64,000 nucleotides of DNA from Leucobacter celer subsp. astrifaciens (GCF_001273835.1 NZ_JHEI01000134.1:124001-188000), one strand, 5' to 3'. Positions 45,057 to 52,790 are shown, numbered from the stretch's first letter. A program made the numbers and translations. The notes: generated by a model not told the origin, from the letters alone.

Positions 45057-46249
45057 GCGCCCGGAGCAGCGCCGGCCCCGCCGGTTGGACCCACCCCGCA
45101 GACATCGTCGCGCGGGTGCGGCGAGCATGGGCACGCGGAGACCTGCTGCGCGCCCATGCACAGGGATCGGCGTTCACGCCGATCGAGATGCCGCTGCGTG
45201 CGCCCTCCGGCGCCGAACTCTCCGAGCACCTTGAGGAGGCGAGACGCTGGGCCGCGGAGATCGAGCGTGCTTCTGACGGCGGGCGCAGCTTCGACATCAT
45301 CTCGGGTGTCGTGGGCGGCAAGCACCTGGGGCGCAGCACGATTCCGGTTCGTGTGCGCCTCGACCGCGAGGCACAGGCATGGCGGCTGCTCGGCGTGGCC
45401 GGCGACGTCGAGCGCTTCGATGAGCTGCTGCAGCTCAGCGCGAATGCACTGGCGGCTCGGGAATGGGTTCTGGCGCAGCCGCTCAAGGCGATCGAGCTCT
45501 TCGACGAGTGGCCGGCGATGCTCGCCGCCCTCGACTGGCTCGACTGGCACCGCGACTCGCAGCTCTACCTCCGCCAGGTCGACGCGCCCGGCGTCGACAC
45601 CAAGTTCATCGAGCGGCACCGCGCGGTGCTCGCGAAGATGCTCGGCGTTCCGGGAGGTGCCGAGGCGTTCCGTACGGCGCTCGGTTTCGCCGGCAAACCC
45701 TGCCTGGCGCGACTGCGCTTCGATCCATCCGCCCTCGGCCTACCTCCCGCAATCACCGAGGCGACGCTCCGCATCGATGAGTTGGCGTCGATGCGAAAGA
45801 CCGTCTCCCGGTTGCTGATCGTCGAGAACGAGATCACGTTCCTCAGCGCCCCGGTACCCGAGCGCAGCATCGTGCTGTGGGGTCGCGGCTACGAGGCAGG
45901 ATCACCCGCCGCGCTCGAGCTCTTCACCGATGTCTCCGAGCGCGGCGATGCGTACTACTGGGGCGACCTCGATACCCACGGCTTCGAGATCCTGAGCCGC
46001 GTGCGGAGTCACCTTCCGCGTGTGCGATCCGTGCTGATGGATCGAGAGACGCTGCTCGCCCACGAGCAGCGCTGGGTCACCGAGCCCTCGCCGACGAACC
46101 GCGCGCTGCCGGGCCTGACCGATACGGAGACCGAGCTGTACTCGGACCTGGTGACGGATCGCCTCGGGCACGCTGTGCGCCTCGAACAGGAGCGCATCGA
46201 CTGGGCCTGGGCTTCGCGGCGCCTCGCCGCAGTGGGGCTGGTGGGCTGA
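45053..46249 (+). CDS. jetD: Wadjet nuclease subunit JetD (DUF3322/DUF2220, Toprim-like)
   Basis: 398 residues from TTG 45053 (TTGA overlap with the jetC stop), the only start that fits the family N-terminus '[21 protein letters not shown]'. The N-terminal DUF3322 half is followed by the Toprim half: Glu258 in [12 protein letters not shown] and Asp305/Asp307 in [18 protein letters not shown], the metal ligands of topoisomerase VI-type Toprim. JetD cleaves small closed circular DNA once JetABC has extruded it. The catalytic residues are intact, so the system should be active. Confidence 0.93.
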   Translation: MSARSSAGPAGWTHPADIVARVRRAWARGDLLRAHAQGSAFTPIEMPLRAPSGAELSEHLEEARRWAAEIERASDGGRSFDIISGVVGGKHLGRSTIPVRVRLDREAQAWRLLGVAGDVERFDELLQLSANALAAREWVLAQPLKAIELFDEWPAMLAALDWLDWHRDSQLYLRQVDAPGVDTKFIERHRAVLAKMLGVPGGAEAFRTALGFAGKPCLARLRFDPSALGLPPAITEATLRIDELASMRKTVSRLLIVENEITFLSAPVPERSIVLWGRGYEAGSPAALELFTDVSERGDAYYWGDLDTHGFEILSRVRSHLPRVRSVLMDRETLLAHEQRWVTEPSPTNRALPGLTDTETELYSDLVTDRLGHAVRLEQERIDWAWASRRLAAVGLVG

Positions 46250-46373
46250 CCGGCTGACCGCGGCTGCAGGGCACGACACCTGCAACGCGCCCTCGAGGCT
46301 GACGACGAACTCTTCAACGCCATCCATCGTCGCGCGCCTTCGGCGATGAGATCTGGGTCTTAGATTCAACGCC

Positions 46374-48107
46374 TCAATCGAAGATCTGGAGGAGGTCAGG
46401 CATTCGTGGTTCTTCTGGGACCTCACCTCTCACGACGTACTTGCGGTGCCGGCTCTGCGGGGGTGCAGTCGCATGCACCCATCCCTCATCAACGAGCCGC
46501 CGCAGCCGCGCGCGAGCAGTTCCGAGCGCGAGTCCACTCCATTCGACGATCTGGTGAATGCTCTGGGGATCCTTCCCTGCCAGCCCCCGGATGATCCCAG
46601 TGTCGATCTCGTCAGGAAGCGGTGCGCCATCGGCAAGCACGTAGGTTTCGTTTCCGATCCCGCGCAACACTCCTTCGCCTCGTAGATCACTCAGAATCAG
46701 CCTGGCCTCGTCCGAATCGATGCGCAGGGTCTCACGCAGATCGTCAACCGAGACCCGGCCCGCTCGACGAGCGATGAGCAGCGCGGCGTCCTCACGAGGC
46801 GCAAGGTCTCGGTCCGTGAGATCTCTCAGCCACTCTCGATGCTCGGGTATCTCAGCTCCATGCCGAAAGAGCGTCACCTTGACCTGGTCGGGGCTCACCG
46901 TGAACTCTGGCTCTCGGAGTGCGTGAGCCACCATCTCAGACTTCATCAGCCGCACTCCGCCGCCCTGTCCTTCAACGGTGAAGCCCGCCTGGTTCTGCGG
47001 AGCCACATGCTGCATGAGCGGTAGCAGCACCTGGTTGCGGCATCGAGAAGTCCCGTCGCCCAGATTGCTCGGCGTCACACCTCCCCAAAGACCGCCAGGG
47101 TTCGTGATCTCCACGCGGTCCGCGAACACGTCGACGGTGACCGGCTGCCCAATGAACATCTCTGAATATTCGCGGTGCAGCACCGCATTGGCCACAGCTT
47201 CACGAATCACCTTGATCGGGATCTCGGGCACCTCGCGGCGGGTCGTCCCCTCGACTACTGCGTGGGTTCGCAGGTTCCGAACAACGGCCCCCACGGCCTC
47301 GTCCACCACATCTGCGAGCTTCCCCATGCACTCCACACGGTCGAGAAACCTGAGCTCGTCCCCCGGCAAGGACTTTTCATTGCCCGGGTGCACCGCGACG
47401 TCGACGAGCAGTCGCGGGTAGAACTGCTGCGGGTACGTTCCGGTCGCGAGCAGACCCGCGAGGCGAACTCCGCCATGTTTGTCGAGGACATTGAGGCTGA
47501 TCAACTGCTCGGCCCGCGTCTTCGCACCGTGCAGCGCCTTGGAGTCAGACCGCCGCGTAATGAGCGCGTCAAGCACTCGATCGTCGAGGTCGGTTTCGTC
47601 GGCCTCATCTACAATCTGCCGGTCGGCTTTCGACACGACGAGTTCATGCTGCATTGCAAAGATCTCAGTTGCAGTGAGTTTGATGTCTTTGTCGTCTACT
47701 CGCTTGTAGGCACCCCCTACCAGCCCCTTCGCCGTCACGAAGCACGGTTTATGTCCAGGCTGATTCGGCGCAATCGTAATGACGAGCACCGGATGGTCGT
47801 CGATCACTTCACGCACCATCCCGTAGGCAGGCGGATTCGTTACTTTGACTCCCTGCGCACCGCCGTCGCCGATGCCCTGGACGAACTGGTCTCGCACGAT
47901 GTCGATCGCGAATCCCTCGACGGGCACGAACCCGTCGTTCTCGGAAAGTCCGAGCACAATGAGTCCACCTGACGTGTTGGCGAAAGCGCTGACGCTATCC
48001 CAGACATCAGAGCTGAGCTTCTTTTCACTGCTCTTCACTTCGACCAAGGCATCGTCTGTTCCTTGTGCGCGCAACCGAGCAATCGTCTCGTCAAACGTTG
48101 CCGACAT
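46374..48107 (-). CDS. AlbA_2 (Schlafen-type) / HATPase / winged-helix protein
   Basis: 577 residues (COG2865-like). ATG 48107 with GAGGTG six bases upstream. N-terminal AlbA_2 domain (about 15-130): 'ALVEVKSSEKKLSSDVWDSVSAFANTSGGLIVLGLSENDGFVPVEG'. Then a GHKL ATPase-like domain with N-box 'VIREAVANAVLHREYSE' and G1 'FADRVEITNPGGLWGGVT' (about 300-380). Two winged helices finish it, the last being 'DPQSIHQIVEWSGLALGTARARLRRLVDEGWVHA'. Such proteins are common in genomic islands; regulatory or defence roles are proposed for relatives. Immediately upstream are seven 20-bp repeats that could be its own operators. Convergent with the Wadjet operon. Confidence 0.85.
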   Translation of the reverse strand: MSATFDETIARLRAQGTDDALVEVKSSEKKLSSDVWDSVSAFANTSGGLIVLGLSENDGFVPVEGFAIDIVRDQFVQGIGDGGAQGVKVTNPPAYGMVREVIDDHPVLVITIAPNQPGHKPCFVTAKGLVGGAYKRVDDKDIKLTATEIFAMQHELVVSKADRQIVDEADETDLDDRVLDALITRRSDSKALHGAKTRAEQLISLNVLDKHGGVRLAGLLATGTYPQQFYPRLLVDVAVHPGNEKSLPGDELRFLDRVECMGKLADVVDEAVGAVVRNLRTHAVVEGTTRREVPEIPIKVIREAVANAVLHREYSEMFIGQPVTVDVFADRVEITNPGGLWGGVTPSNLGDGTSRCRNQVLLPLMQHVAPQNQAGFTVEGQGGGVRLMKSEMVAHALREPEFTVSPDQVKVTLFRHGAEIPEHREWLRDLTDRDLAPREDAALLIARRAGRVSVDDLRETLRIDSDEARLILSDLRGEGVLRGIGNETYVLADGAPLPDEIDTGIIRGLAGKDPQSIHQIVEWSGLALGTARARLRRLVDEGWVHATAPPQSRHRKYVVRGEVPEEPRMPDLLQIFD

Positions 48108-48120
48108 CAACGCACCTCAA

Positions 48121-48260
48121 CTTCTCACCAGTGCAGATCACTCTCAATCAGTGCAGATCACTCTCGATCAGTGTACGTCACTCTCGATCAGTGTACGTCA
48201 CTCTCGATCAGTGTACGTCACTCTCGATCAGTGTACGTCACTTCCTATCAGTGAAGGCCC
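48121..48260. repeat. Array of seven 20-bp tandem repeats upstream of the AlbA_2 gene
   Basis: Seven end-to-end 20-base units. The four central ones (48161-48240) are identical, CTCTCGATCAGTGTACGTCA; the flanking ones (48121-48160 and 48241-48260) are diverged but keep the A/TCAGTG core. Each unit junction contains CACTCTCGATCAGTG with CACT/AGTG symmetry. Twenty bases is close to two helical turns, so bound proteins would line up on one face. The array ends 13 bases upstream of the start codon, where a promoter is expected. Confidence 0.9.
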
Positions 48261-48433
48261 GTCGCCACGACTGAGACAAAGTGACGATCACTGAGCCGAA
48301 GTCAGCAAAGACAGGACTCCCGTTCGAACAGAGCGCGACTATAAGGAACTCAAACGCTCGACCGGCCGGCCCCGACAACCGCGCACGTCGCGCGCTGGAC
48401 CGTCAGGGGGCTACTCGCACTGGAGCGGTACGG

Positions 48434-48462
48434 GTGGATCCTGCGACTTCGCGCAGGATGAC
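48434..48462. repeat. Palindromic repeat family C, second copy
   Basis: GTGGATCCTGCGACTTCGCG then CAGGATGAC: the reverse orientation of the hairpin at 31937-31971, with stem GATCCTGCG / CGCAGGATG. Confidence 0.7.
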
Positions 48463-48533
48463 CTAAAGGACGCGGGGGATGACCGAGGGAGGCGCAGGAT
48501 GACAGCGTCACCACGTCCACACCAGCGCCGCGA

Positions 48534-48714
48534 ACGACAAAGCGGGCCGGATCTCCGTAGAGATCCGGCCCGCTTCTGCATTTCGTGAACCCGGGGCCTC
48601 ACATTTCGTGAAATACCCCTCGTGGGTGTTTCAGGAAACCGCGGAGGCCTTGCCACGTAAGAGATCGAGGACGCCCAAGTACAGGATCACAGGTTAAGCG
48701 GTACAAAATCACAC
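48534..48714. repeat. Att-like direct repeat, copy 1
   Basis: Starts with a 15-bp stem hairpin (48540-48575, loop CCGTAG), continues with CCTCACATTTCGTGAAATAC, CCCCTCGTGGG, and ends with a 34-base segment (48681-48714, ending GCGGTACAAAATCACAC) identical in copy 2. The same blocks occur in order at 49891-50073 and, partly, at 52042-52210. Confidence 0.75.
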
Positions 48715-48772
48715 AGCGGTAGGCAGGTACACCTGTGGACGGTCGTTTGAGGGCAAAGGTTAAAGTTTTCAG

Positions 48773-49690
48773 ATGGAGCGCCACACCACCGGATTCGTCT
48801 ACGTGATGACAAATGAGGCAATGCCTGGGCTCGTCAAAGTCGGGTTCACTTCGAAGTTGCCGGAGGACCGCACTGCAAAGCTGTACACCACCGGCGTACC
48901 ATTACCTTTTGACGTCGAGTACCGTTGCCTGACAATGCAACCAGAAGCCGTCGAGCATTTGGCGCACGAATTCCTCGCGGGTCACCGAGTTACGGTGAGG
49001 AGAGAGTACTTCCGCGCTGAACCTGAAGCTGCGGTCGAGGCGGTTGAGCAAGCGAATCGGAACCTCAACGGAGTCGTGGGCTGTACTGAAGGAAATGTCA
49101 CGAGAATTCGACGCGGGGATCGAATAGCGGTTCCCGCGGAGCCGGGCGAGATCTTGCTCCTGCTTCGCCACAGCAATCCGTTTCTCAGTTCATCTTCTTC
49201 TCCAGATATTCTCGATGTTTTCCAGGTGCATGATCCACGTAGCCAACTCGAACTCTACGGGATCGGTGGCGCGGAGCAGATCCCGGGGCTTAGTGACCCT
49301 GGAGAGGGCCTGTTGCGCGATCCGGTTCCGTATCTGGACCGGGATCAACGTGTATTCAACGGCACGATGGTCGCGATTGAGCGCCTCATTCCTGGGGATC
49401 AGCTCCTATGGATTTCTTCTGAAGAACCGGCATCAAGTCGCGTGTTCGAAATTAATGATTGGTGCCAGTTGGTCGGTCGAACTTGGGATCCACGCCTCCT
49501 GCAAAACACATTCCCGCCAGTATGGAACTGCCTGGTCAGCGATCTCTCTCCACGGGTCCTACAGCATGCGCAGAAATGCATCAGCATGCTCCCCGTGCCG
49601 CGCTCGTGGACAGATGGCCGGACCGCGGCCTCCTCGGATGTTCGACAGAAAGTACTGTCCAGAGAAGAGTGGCTCGGACAACTGCGGTAA
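48773..49690 (+). CDS. T5orf172/GIY-YIG domain protein
   Basis: 305 residues. The N-terminal 100 residues match the T5orf172 branch of the GIY-YIG superfamily: 'TTGFVYVMTNEAMPGLVKVGFTSKLPEDRTAKLYTTGVPLPFDVEY', with the GFVYVM/GLVKVG pair in place of GIY/YIG and Arg in EDRTAKL. 'AHEFLAGHRVTVRREYFRAE' follows. The C-terminal 200 residues are not recognised. Codon use is visibly lower in GC than in neighbouring genes, and the gene lies between att-like repeats 1 and 2, so it is probably acquired cargo. A DNA-cutting or nucleic-acid binding role is inferred from the domain. Confidence 0.8.
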   Translation: MERHTTGFVYVMTNEAMPGLVKVGFTSKLPEDRTAKLYTTGVPLPFDVEYRCLTMQPEAVEHLAHEFLAGHRVTVRREYFRAEPEAAVEAVEQANRNLNGVVGCTEGNVTRIRRGDRIAVPAEPGEILLLLRHSNPFLSSSSSPDILDVFQVHDPRSQLELYGIGGAEQIPGLSDPGEGLLRDPVPYLDRDQRVFNGTMVAIERLIPGDQLLWISSEEPASSRVFEINDWCQLVGRTWDPRLLQNTFPPVWNCLVSDLSPRVLQHAQKCISMLPVPRSWTDGRTAASSDVRQKVLSREEWLGQLR

Positions 49691-49890
49691 ATCACTCCCA
49701 CGGCCCTACCGAGACTCAGCCAGCAAACCGGATCGATGCGATCAGCTTACTGTCGATACACCCGATTGGTCTCTAGCTACGCCAAGGCTGGGCCGGACGA
49801 GGCTGACACGCACGACCACATCCACACGTTCTGTCCTATAGGCCCCGATCGGGAACCGGCCCCCGGCTCAGCTCGGCCAGCGCCACCCCA

Positions 49891-50073
49891 ACGACGAAGC
49901 GGGCCGGATCTCCGCGGAGGTCCGACCCGCTCCTGAATTCCTGAACAGGGAACTTCACATTAAGCGGGACACCCCTCGTGGGGTACTTGACGAAATCCCA
50001 CAACCCTTGTCTCACAAAGGACCGGGGAGACCTCTAAGGACAGGATCACAGGTTAAGCGGTACAAAATCACAC
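49891..50073. repeat. Att-like direct repeat, copy 2
   Basis: Same block order as copy 1: ACGACGAAGCGGGCCGGATC hairpin (right arm partly decayed), CTTCACATTAAGCGGGACAC, CCCCTCGTGGGG, then a 34-base block at 50040-50073 identical to 48681-48714. On the minus strand the core reads TCAAGTACCCCACGAGGGG. Confidence 0.75.
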
Positions 50074-50313
50074 GGATCCCACGAGCGGGAATGGTGCAAC
50101 CGCTCGATGGCTGCCCTCTTCGTGAAGATGGGTGCGGTTACAGTGCGATCTTTCGATGGATCTGCCATAGCCCTTTCGAATGGAGTCACCACGATGGCCG
50201 CTCCTCCTGAATTTCCCACGCCAGATCGTTGTCGCTTTCGCGTGGCAGTATCAGCATGGATGGGGCCATAAGTGATTCCTGTGGGTACCCATTAGACGAC
50301 TACATGCACGAAG

Positions 50314-50444
50314 TTGTCCACAGCTCCGTCCGAGAACAAATCACAGATGTGTAATTCTCGAACACACTTTCGAACCTGGTCAGCGCATAAATCACACGAC
50401 AGAACCACAGGAACTCTCCACAGATGAGAGTCAAGTTGTCCACA
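50314..50444. other. DnaA-box-like pair in AT-richer DNA
   Basis: TTGTCCACA at 50314-50322 and 50436-50444, same orientation, with CTCTCCACA between (50414-50422). This is the DnaA box form common in actinobacteria. Could be an origin of an integrated element or chance. Confidence 0.35.
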
Positions 50445-50518
50445 AGATGCCCCTGACCTGGAATTATTCCGTTGGGCAAATGTCGGCGGTGTCAGCTAGC
50501 GTTGTATGCGCAGCAAGA

Positions 50519-50564
50519 AGCCCCGACCTACTGGTCAGGTGTCTGGTTGCAGTAGGTCGGGGCT
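50519..50564 (+). terminator. Strong hairpin upstream of the small basic protein gene
   Basis: Perfect 15-base arms AGCCCCGACCTACTG (50519-50533) and complement (50550-50564) around a 16-base loop. No T run follows. It may be a terminator or leader structure. Confidence 0.5.
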
Positions 50565-50592
50565 GACTGTCTTGGTACGACAAGTCGACTCT

Positions 50593-50612
50593 AGAGGCCA
50601 GATGCCTCTTTT
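50593..50612 (+). terminator. Small hairpin followed by T residues
   Basis: AGAGGC-CAGAT-GCCTCT then TTT, 56 bases upstream of ATG 50668. It looks like an intrinsic terminator or attenuator in the leader of the small gene. Confidence 0.45.
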
Positions 50613-50667
50613 GCGAGCGCTATGCAAGTGACGGCCTACTTTTATCGAAATGGAAAGGACGATCATC

Positions 50668-50796
50668 ATGGCGAAGGCCGAAGGATCGGGAAAGCCGTCG
50701 AAGAAGGCGCTGAGCGCAGCAGGGAGGACTTTGCAGTCACCCCAGTCAAGCAAGCCCGCAAAATCGAAGGCCGGCTCAACCCTAGGTAAGGGATAG
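50668..50796 (+). CDS. Small basic hypothetical protein
   Basis: 42 residues, Lys/Ser/Ala/Gly-rich (MAKAEGSGKPSKKALSAAGR at the start, SKAGSTLGKG at the end), strongly basic and without a hydrophobic segment. ATG 50668 has AAAGGA about 10 bases upstream; an in-frame ATG at 50650 is the alternative. Lys-Ser-Ala repeats of this kind occur in short unannotated proteins of actinobacteria that may bind nucleic acid. A terminator follows at once (50804-50838), and hairpins lie in front, so it is an independent unit. Confidence 0.55.
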   Translation: MAKAEGSGKPSKKALSAAGRTLQSPQSSKPAKSKAGSTLGKG

Positions 50797-50803
50797 TGCC
50801 CGT

Positions 50804-50838
50804 GGGGCCGCCGAGAATCTTGGCGGCCCCGCTTTCCT
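50804..50838 (+). terminator. Intrinsic terminator after the small basic protein gene
   Basis: GGGGCCGCC (50804-50812) and GGCGGCCCC (50822-50830) with a 9-base loop, then GCTTTCCT. Eight bases after the stop codon. Confidence 0.7.
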
Positions 50839-50904
50839 TATCCGCATTCGTCTCTGATCGCACTTCCGATCGGCTCCGGGAATCCGGAGAAGGAGTAAGT
50901 TGCA

Positions 50905-51177
50905 ATGAAGATTCAGTGGAACGAGCGAGAGTTCAAGCGCCTCATGGAGGATGAGGTCCAGTCGACGGTAGACGATATGGCTGCGGAGTACACGCGAGAC
51001 CTGAAAGCTCTCACGACCCGCTACACAGGTCGCCCTGTTGAAGAGATCAAGCCCGCGTTGCGTCGCATCTTTCAGCAGCACGACGGCGACCTGACAGATC
51101 CGGAGCTGAGCGAGTACGCAGCCCAGATTCATGCTGGCGGCGAAATCGTCTTCACTGCCGACAAGGTCCGCTTCTAG
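50905..51177 (+). CDS. Hypothetical 90-residue protein
   Basis: Begins MKIQWNEREFKRLMEDEVQS with GGAGAAGGAG about 8-17 bases upstream. Predicted helical, charged, no signal or membrane segment; the second half reads 'YTGRPVEEIKPALRRIFQQHDGDLTDPELSEYAAQIHAGGEIVFTADKVRF'. Size and helical character resemble small phage or element proteins, but I do not recognise a family. It lies between att-like repeats 2 and 3. Confidence 0.7.
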   Translation: MKIQWNEREFKRLMEDEVQSTVDDMAAEYTRDLKALTTRYTGRPVEEIKPALRRIFQQHDGDLTDPELSEYAAQIHAGGEIVFTADKVRF

Positions 51178-52041
51178 TTCCCTCCGGTGGTGGACGCCCT
51201 GGACCCTGGGCGCCCACCACCGATTACCGTTGATCAATAGACGCACCGCACTCTCGATGAGATGTAGCAGCGGAGGGGGCGAGAACAAGCCCAAGCCACC
51301 AATCGTGACACTCCCAGCAACAGTGAATCCTCCGACCTCGGTCATCACACCCGGAACGGGCGAACCGACCTCAGTCGAGGAGACAACGGTACGGATTCCT
51401 GCAGAGCTTGCGAAAACCAGCGGCAGCACAACCTGGATGGTCGCTGCCCCAGCAGACCTCGCTCTCCTTCTGTGGGGAGGCTGGTATGCGCTCCTAAGAT
51501 GCGCCGCTAGCCCTGATTCCTACCTGCCGAGACAGTGCAGAAGCGCAAATCCGAGAGCGTCTCATCGTCGGCTTCGAGTCCGTGTTTCCGTATGCGCTTC
51601 GAAATCACCGCGTTCGCTTCATCCGGCGGGTCAGCAAATAGGATCCTCAAAGACCGACCAGGCGCAAACCTCGGAGACGCGAAAAGCCGCAGCGCACGCG
51701 GCTTCGCTTTCACTTCCCTGATCACCACACTCGGCGTCGCTGTCACCAACCTCACCCGCATCGTCGCTGGCTTCACGAGGCTCGCGAAGAAGACCGCGCG
51801 GACTTCCGGCCCGGGCAGCAGCAGGCGCCGCCGTACCGACGGCACCGGCAATCCTCTGCCCCGCGTTGAGGAACCCGTCGAGTCCTGCACCGACGAACCA
51901 CCTGGCGTCAGTCGCGAATAGTCTCTCGCTGCCCCTGAGCTGAACACAAAACCGACCAGCCCCGCCAGGGGCTATTCGTGCTGGAGCAGCACTCGCCGCG
52001 AGGGCACATTTGCTCCCCCGAGCTCGCACAGAGGCGCTCTC

Positions 52042-52210
52042 ACGACGAAGCGGGCCGGATCTCCGTAAAGATCCGGCCCGCTTCTGTATTCCGTGAAATC
52101 GAGGCCTCACATTTCGCGGGATACCCCTCGTGCGCGAGGGGGGACTTGAACTGACCTCGACCCCCGCGCGCCGCGAATCTGCACCGGGCGTTTAGCCGCA
52201 TAAAATCAAC
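52042..52210. repeat. Att-like direct repeat, copy 3, with T-arm-like end
   Basis: ACGACGAAGCGGGCCGGATC hairpin (both arms intact), CCTCACATTTCGCGGGATAC, CCCCTCGTG, then a diverged distal part with TTTAGCCGCATAAAATCA. On the minus strand the core is GTTCAAGTCCCCCCTCGCGC, the look of a tRNA T-loop and 3' acceptor strand. No complete tRNA fold can be drawn, so it would be a tRNA-end remnant at most. Confidence 0.65.
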
Positions 52211-52268
52211 GATCTACGGCATCTGACCTGTGGATAACTCCACCGCGATACCCCGACCTAAGGGTTGC

Positions 52269-52304
52269 TTAGCACTTTCGTTAGCACTTTCGTTAGCACT
52301 CTCG
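52269..52304. repeat. Three tandem 12-bp repeats
   Basis: TTAGCACTTTCG twice and TTAGCACTCTCG once, end to end, 67 bases past the end of the RidA gene. The last unit contains the CACTCTCG block of the 20-bp array at 48.1 kb. Confidence 0.7.
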
Positions 52305-52370
52305 CGGCCGTGGAAGCCATCGATTCTCACTTCAGTGACTCTCGCAGTGGGCCAAGCCGAAGTGACCTCA

Positions 52371-52778
52371 CTATCTCGTTAGTGCCCCGGTCCGGTAGGC
52401 TACCGCGTCAATCTCGATGTCGAAGGGGCCGGACCAGGACGCGATCGGAACGAACACTCTTGTCGGCGCGGTGCCGGGAAAGAATCGCGTGTAGACCTCA
52501 TTGATCGTCGCGTAGTGGCCGGAGTTCGCTGCGTAGATCCGCACGTTCACCACGTCGTCGAGCGTCGCGTCGGCCGCGGCGAGGCATGCGGTGAGGGCGC
52601 GCATGCAGGTCTCGGTCTGCACGGCGATATCGCCTCGGACAAGCTCGCCGGTCTCGGGGTCGTATGGCGGGAGCCCGGAGACGAAGACGGTGGGTCCGGC
52701 GATGTTGACCAGGGTCAGCGGCACGCCGAGCTTCTGGAAAGTCTCTGTCAGGACCGGGACGTCGACGACGTTTCGCAC
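52371..52778 (-). CDS. RidA family protein
   Basis: 135 residues, full RidA (YjgF/YER057c) length. 'GPTVFVSGLPPYDPETGELVRGDIAVQTETCMRALTACLAAADATLDDVVNVRIYAAN' and 'FPGTAPTRVFVPIASWSGPFDIEIDAVAY' give the trimer fold. The usual active-site Arg of RidA proper is in 'NVRIY' here; the C-terminal signature G(P)xxDIEIDA is similar to Rid2-7 types. RidA hydrolyses reactive enamines/imines. Twelve bases after the threonine aldolase gene, so it likely handles an imine from the same pathway. Confidence 0.92.
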   Translation of the reverse strand: MRNVVDVPVLTETFQKLGVPLTLVNIAGPTVFVSGLPPYDPETGELVRGDIAVQTETCMRALTACLAAADATLDDVVNVRIYAANSGHYATINEVYTRFFPGTAPTRVFVPIASWSGPFDIEIDAVAYRTGALTR

Positions 52779-52790
52779 GCTGAGGGCTCC

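Larger units (their letters stand above)
48266..48772. other. Gene-free stretch with repeat family C and att-like repeat copy 1
   Basis: 507 bases without a supportable gene: a palindromic family C copy (48434-48462), att-like repeat copy 1 (48534-48714) and a short AT-richer promoter region before the GIY-YIG gene. Confidence 0.75.
49691..50667. other. Gene-free, AT-richer stretch between att-like repeat 2 and the small basic protein gene
   Basis: 977 bases. It contains att-like repeat copy 2 (49891-50073), an AT-richer segment with two exact TTGTCCACA boxes (50314-50322 and 50436-50444), and two hairpins (50519-50564 and 50593-50612). No open frame here has convincing start, ribosome site and composition. 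Confidence 0.7.
51178..52370. other. Unresolved 1.2-kb stretch, probable decayed coding DNA, with att-like repeat copy 3
   Basis: Overlapping frames on both strands (for example GTG 51535 to 51921 on plus and 51507-51947 on minus) share the same wobble positions and cannot be told apart by composition. A short plus-strand segment 51498-51640, 'EAQIRERLIVGFESVFPYAL', looks protein-like but lacks a start and is closed by stops. I read this as gene remnants. From 52042 it holds att-like repeat copy 3, then three 12-bp repeats (52269-52304). Confidence 0.5.

Noticed and set aside
48121..48260. Possible CRISPR array
   Set aside because: The 20-bp units are directly adjacent with no spacers, and no cas genes are nearby.
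48063..48294. Open frames reading through the 20-bp repeats upstream of the AlbA_2 gene
   Set aside because: The encoded peptides are just translations of the repeat (for example repeated QCTSLSISVRHSRSVYVTLD-type units), with no ribosome site.
50007..50210. 67-residue open frame spanning att-like copy 2
   Set aside because: It starts inside the repeat, has no ribosome site, and the repeat copies do not conserve the frame.
51507..51947. Opposing open frames 51507-51947 (minus) and 51535-51921 (plus)
   Set aside because: Both share the same wobble positions, neither has a good ribosome site or known domain, so neither is called as a gene.
52120..52200. Possible tRNA gene on the minus strand at att-like copy 3
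   Set aside because: Only a T-loop-like GTTCAAGTC and a 3' acceptor-like end are present; no D-arm, anticodon arm or matching 5' acceptor strand could be drawn.
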